Shown here: positions 31,068 to 32,364 of the stretch, piece by piece
Numbering within the stretch: the first letter of the stretch is position 1
Layout of the letters: every line of letters begins with the position of its first letter
Notes under the pieces: model-generated
What the model was told of the DNA's origin: nothing
What the model saw: the letters and a program-made list of their open reading frames with translations, nothing else
Databases searched by the model: none
Virus record (IMG/VR): IMGVR_UViG_3300008952_000180
Span: 1-32,364 of that record
Source of the DNA: a virus
Length of the DNA stretch: 32,364 nt
Reading direction: 5' to 3' (one strand)
Made by a program: the position numbers and the translations under genes

Positions 31068-31522
31068 TGAGTAAAAAACCTTTCAAACAAACTACAGTAG
31101 GGAAACTTTTATTAGGAGCTGCAAGTGTTATTAATCCTACCCTAGCTAATGTGCTACAGGGTGTTACAAGCCCTCAAGAGGCACTATCAGAGATTACTAA
31201 GGCAGATGTATCACAAGAGGATAAAATCAAGCTACAACAGCTTATTTACGAACAGCAAAATAAAGAGATAGAAGAAATAAGCGAAAGATGGAAAGCAGAT
31301 AGTATGTCAGATTCTTGGCTTAGTAAAAATGTAAGGCCTTTAGTTTTAGTTTGGTGTATATGTATTTTTTCTTTAGCAGGTATTTTAGATAGTGTAGAAA
31401 ATATCCCATTTCAAATTAATAGCCTTTGGAACGATACATTTGAAAAAGTAATGATGGCTGTAGTATTAGCTTATTTTGGAGGGAGGACAACAGAAAAAGC
31501 TACAAGTTTATTTAAAAAATAA
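31067..31522 (+). CDS. Holin, 3TM family (151 aa)
   Basis: The N-terminal helix (LLLGAASVINPTLANVLQGV, about 14-33) is weakly hydrophobic. A charged helix (about 45-75) leads to WKADSMSDSWLSKNVRPLVL (75-94), then two membrane spans (about 91-108 and 126-142) ending AYFGGRTTEKA. The WKAD..SDSWLSKNVRPL and YFGGRTTEK signatures belong to the 3TM holin family (GTA_holin_3TM-like). It would open the inner membrane at a set time to release the M15 endolysin. Confidence 0.82.
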   Translation: MSKKPFKQTTVGKLLLGAASVINPTLANVLQGVTSPQEALSEITKADVSQEDKIKLQQLIYEQQNKEIEEISERWKADSMSDSWLSKNVRPLVLVWCICIFSLAGILDSVENIPFQINSLWNDTFEKVMMAVVLAYFGGRTTEKATSLFKK

Positions 31523-31650
31523 TGGCTAGAAAAATTAATATAGCTATTTATAAAAAGCCTAAAAAGAAATCTCATCCTCATAGTAAAAATTTATCCAGGT
31601 TAAAAAGCTCAAAAGGATATAAAAAAAAATATAGAGGGCAGGGTAGATAA
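31522..31650 (+). CDS. Very basic small protein (42 aa)
   Basis: ATG at 31522 overlaps the holin stop (TAATG), TAA at 31648-31650. Composition is dominated by Lys, Arg, Ser and Gly (YKKPKKKSHPH, KKKYRGQGR), with no hydrophobic core, suggesting nucleic acid binding or an unstructured peptide. Last gene of the lysis cluster. Function unknown. Confidence 0.55.
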   Translation: MARKINIAIYKKPKKKSHPHSKNLSRLKSSKGYKKKYRGQGR

Positions 31651-31660
31651 AAAAAAATTA

Positions 31661-31668
31661 TATATTTG
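31661..31668 (+). promoter_or_regulatory. Possible promoter -7 box (TATATTTG)
   Basis: An exact TAnnTTTG match right after the last lysis gene. No TTG lies 17-23 nt upstream, so this is a half match. It would start an RNA at about 31675. Confidence 0.4.
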
Positions 31669-31674
31669 TTAAAC

Positions 31675-31755
31675 TGTTGCAAATCAGAATAAGTTGCTAA
31701 ACTTCAGGTAATCACTCCTGTTGGATCTTGTAAATATTATTGTTTCTTTTTTTTT
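31675..31755 (+). ncRNA. Candidate small RNA or leader, two hairpins and a T run
   Basis: No ORF is seen. AAGTT (31691-31695) pairs with AACTT (31700-31704) over a 4-nt loop, directly followed by CAGG (31705-31708) pairing with CCTG (31717-31720). A T9 run is at 31747-31755. A possible -7 box precedes it. The stems are short, so the call is tentative. Confidence 0.35.
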
Positions 31756-31812
31756 GGGGGGGTTATTTTTCTTTCTTTTTCTTTGTTTACTTTCTTTTTC
31801 TTTCTTTGTTTT
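31756..31812 (+). repeat. G7 run and T/C-only tract with a direct repeat
   Basis: Seven G (31756-31762) are followed by about 50 nt made almost only of T and C. CTTTCTTTTTCTTTG (31771-31785) returns as CTTTCTTTTTCTTTCTTTG (31790-31808). The G7 run is the longest I see in the window. Possible replication or packaging site; unproven. Confidence 0.6.
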
Positions 31813-31840
31813 CAAAATTATAGTTAATAAATCGTTATAT
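31813..31840 (+). promoter_or_regulatory. Putative phage-sigma promoter (site f)
   Basis: CAAAATT (31813-31819), 13 nt, CGTTATAT (31833-31840). The gap is one base longer than at the other sites. The start at 31852 is 11 nt downstream. It would serve the gene at 31852 and the NinG-like gene. Confidence 0.5.
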
Positions 31841-31851
31841 TTATAAACAAT

Positions 31852-32088
31852 ATGAGTTTTAATACAGATACAATAGATAAAATAGTAGGTTATAAAACTA
31901 TTAAAAACAAAGATAAAATAGATAGATTACTAGAAATAAGATCTAATTATATAGCTAATAATATTGGAATAGGTATATCTAAAAAAGATAGAAATAATAT
32001 TAGAAAAAATAGTAGATATATTTATAAAGCTATATCAAAGATTAATGCAGAAGTAGGTAATAAATTCTTACAATCTCAAGATAAATAA
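31852..32088 (+). CDS. Unknown helical protein before NinG (78 aa)
   Basis: A basic, helical protein (IVGYKTIKNKDKIDRLLEIR near 11-30, then NNIRKNSRYIYKAISKINAE) with no cysteine and no membrane segment. The many Lys/Asn residues and the pairing with the NinG-like gene through a TAATG overlap at 32088 suggest a nucleic-acid-related helper, but no family is recognised. It is first after promoter site f. Confidence 0.7.
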   Translation: MSFNTDTIDKIVGYKTIKNKDKIDRLLEIRSNYIANNIGIGISKKDRNNIRKNSRYIYKAISKINAEVGNKFLQSQDK

Positions 32089-32364
32089 TGGCTAAAAAAC
32101 CTAGTAGAAAATATCTAGTAAAAAAATTAGATACTTTATTTTCAATATATATTAGGTTAAAATCAGCAGATAAAAATGGTTTTGTAAAGTGTTATACTTG
32201 TAACACTAAAAGACATTATCAAGATTATATGCAATGTGGCCACTTCATATCCAGGAGGCATTATATTTTGAGGTGGTCAGAACGAAATGCAAAAAGCCAA
32301 TGCTACTCTTGTAATGTAGGAAATCAAGGGATGCAGTATCAGTTTGCCATAAACCTCAATAAAG
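32088..32364 (+). CDS. ninG: NinG-like recombination protein, N-terminal part (continues at position 10)
   Basis: The ATG overlaps the previous stop (TAATG). Residues 35-85 carry the zinc-type pattern of NinG/Rap proteins: KCYTCNT (35-41), MQCGHFISRRHYILRWSERN (51-70), then AKSQCYSCN (71-79) and GMQYQFAI. NinG helps recombination between phage DNAs at branched joints. The frame is cut by the window end after 92 codons and continues in frame at the window start, giving about 133 residues, shorter than the lambda protein of about 200. It belongs with the exonuclease, annealing-type and SSB-like proteins. Confidence 0.88.
   Translation, partial: MAKKPSRKYLVKKLDTLFSIYIRLKSADKNGFVKCYTCNTKRHYQDYMQCGHFISRRHYILRWSERNAKSQCYSCNVGNQGMQYQFAINLNK

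Noticed and set aside
31756-31762. G7 run as a telomere-like or G-quadruplex element
   Set aside because: Only one G run is present, while a quadruplex needs four; the genome appears circularly permuted, not telomeric.

Overview
The window looks like one complete, circularly permuted genome (about 32.36 kb) of a small tailed phage that infects a flavobacterium-like Bacteroidota host. Evidence for the host: very AT-rich DNA, weak Shine-Dalgarno signals, and several promoters of the Bacteroidota type (TTG, 19-20 nt, TAnnTTTG/A). Evidence for completeness: the last nine bases repeat the first nine, and joining the ends fuses two gene fragments in frame into one NinG-like protein. All genes lie on the + strand, many with ATGA or TAATG stop/start overlaps. 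I see no integrase, repressor or tRNA, so a lytic life style is likely (inference).

Layout. 32088-32364 plus 3-134: NinG-like recombination protein, ended by a terminator. 218-1653: early promoter, small genes, a single-strand annealing-type protein and an SSB-like protein, then a terminator. 1665-6703: RecA-fold ATPase, a phage sigma factor, several small proteins, a PD-(D/E)XK-like protein, a 5'-3' exonuclease, a DnaA domain IV-like protein, a DNA methyltransferase and a DUF5664-like protein. 6746-8154: small and large terminase. 8173-8375: promoter plus a structured, CG-containing non-coding stretch. 8376-9423: small genes closed by a complex terminator. 9458-18213: tail genes, including a tail-chaperone-like gene with a probable programmed -1 frameshift, two exported proteins (thioredoxin-like and beta-barrel-like), a hub-like protein and the tape measure. 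18247-24416: XkdF-type protease, scaffold, major capsid, tail-tube-like protein, portal and connector. 24498-30056: a 1852-residue fibre with an S74 self-cleaving chaperone. 30089-31650: lysis genes (M15 endolysin, 3TM holin). 31651-31851: a possible small RNA, a G7 run and a pyrimidine tract.

The main system-level observation is a two-part motif, CAAAWTA-like, about 12 nt, TCGTTAWA. It occurs immediately upstream of genes at 6746, 9458, 18247, 19374, 21573 and 31852, with one more copy inside the connector gene at 24021. Together with the sigma factor at 2483 this suggests that the phage uses host promoters early (218, 8173 and perhaps 30034) and its own sigma factor for structural genes. 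The CGTTAT box lies so close to several start codons that those mRNAs should be leaderless or nearly so. Other points to check are the RNA beside the large terminase, the frameshift at 9934-9940, an attenuator-like pair of competing helices at 9321-9423, and the sharp fall in GATC sites inside the fibre gene, which suggests a chimeric fibre.
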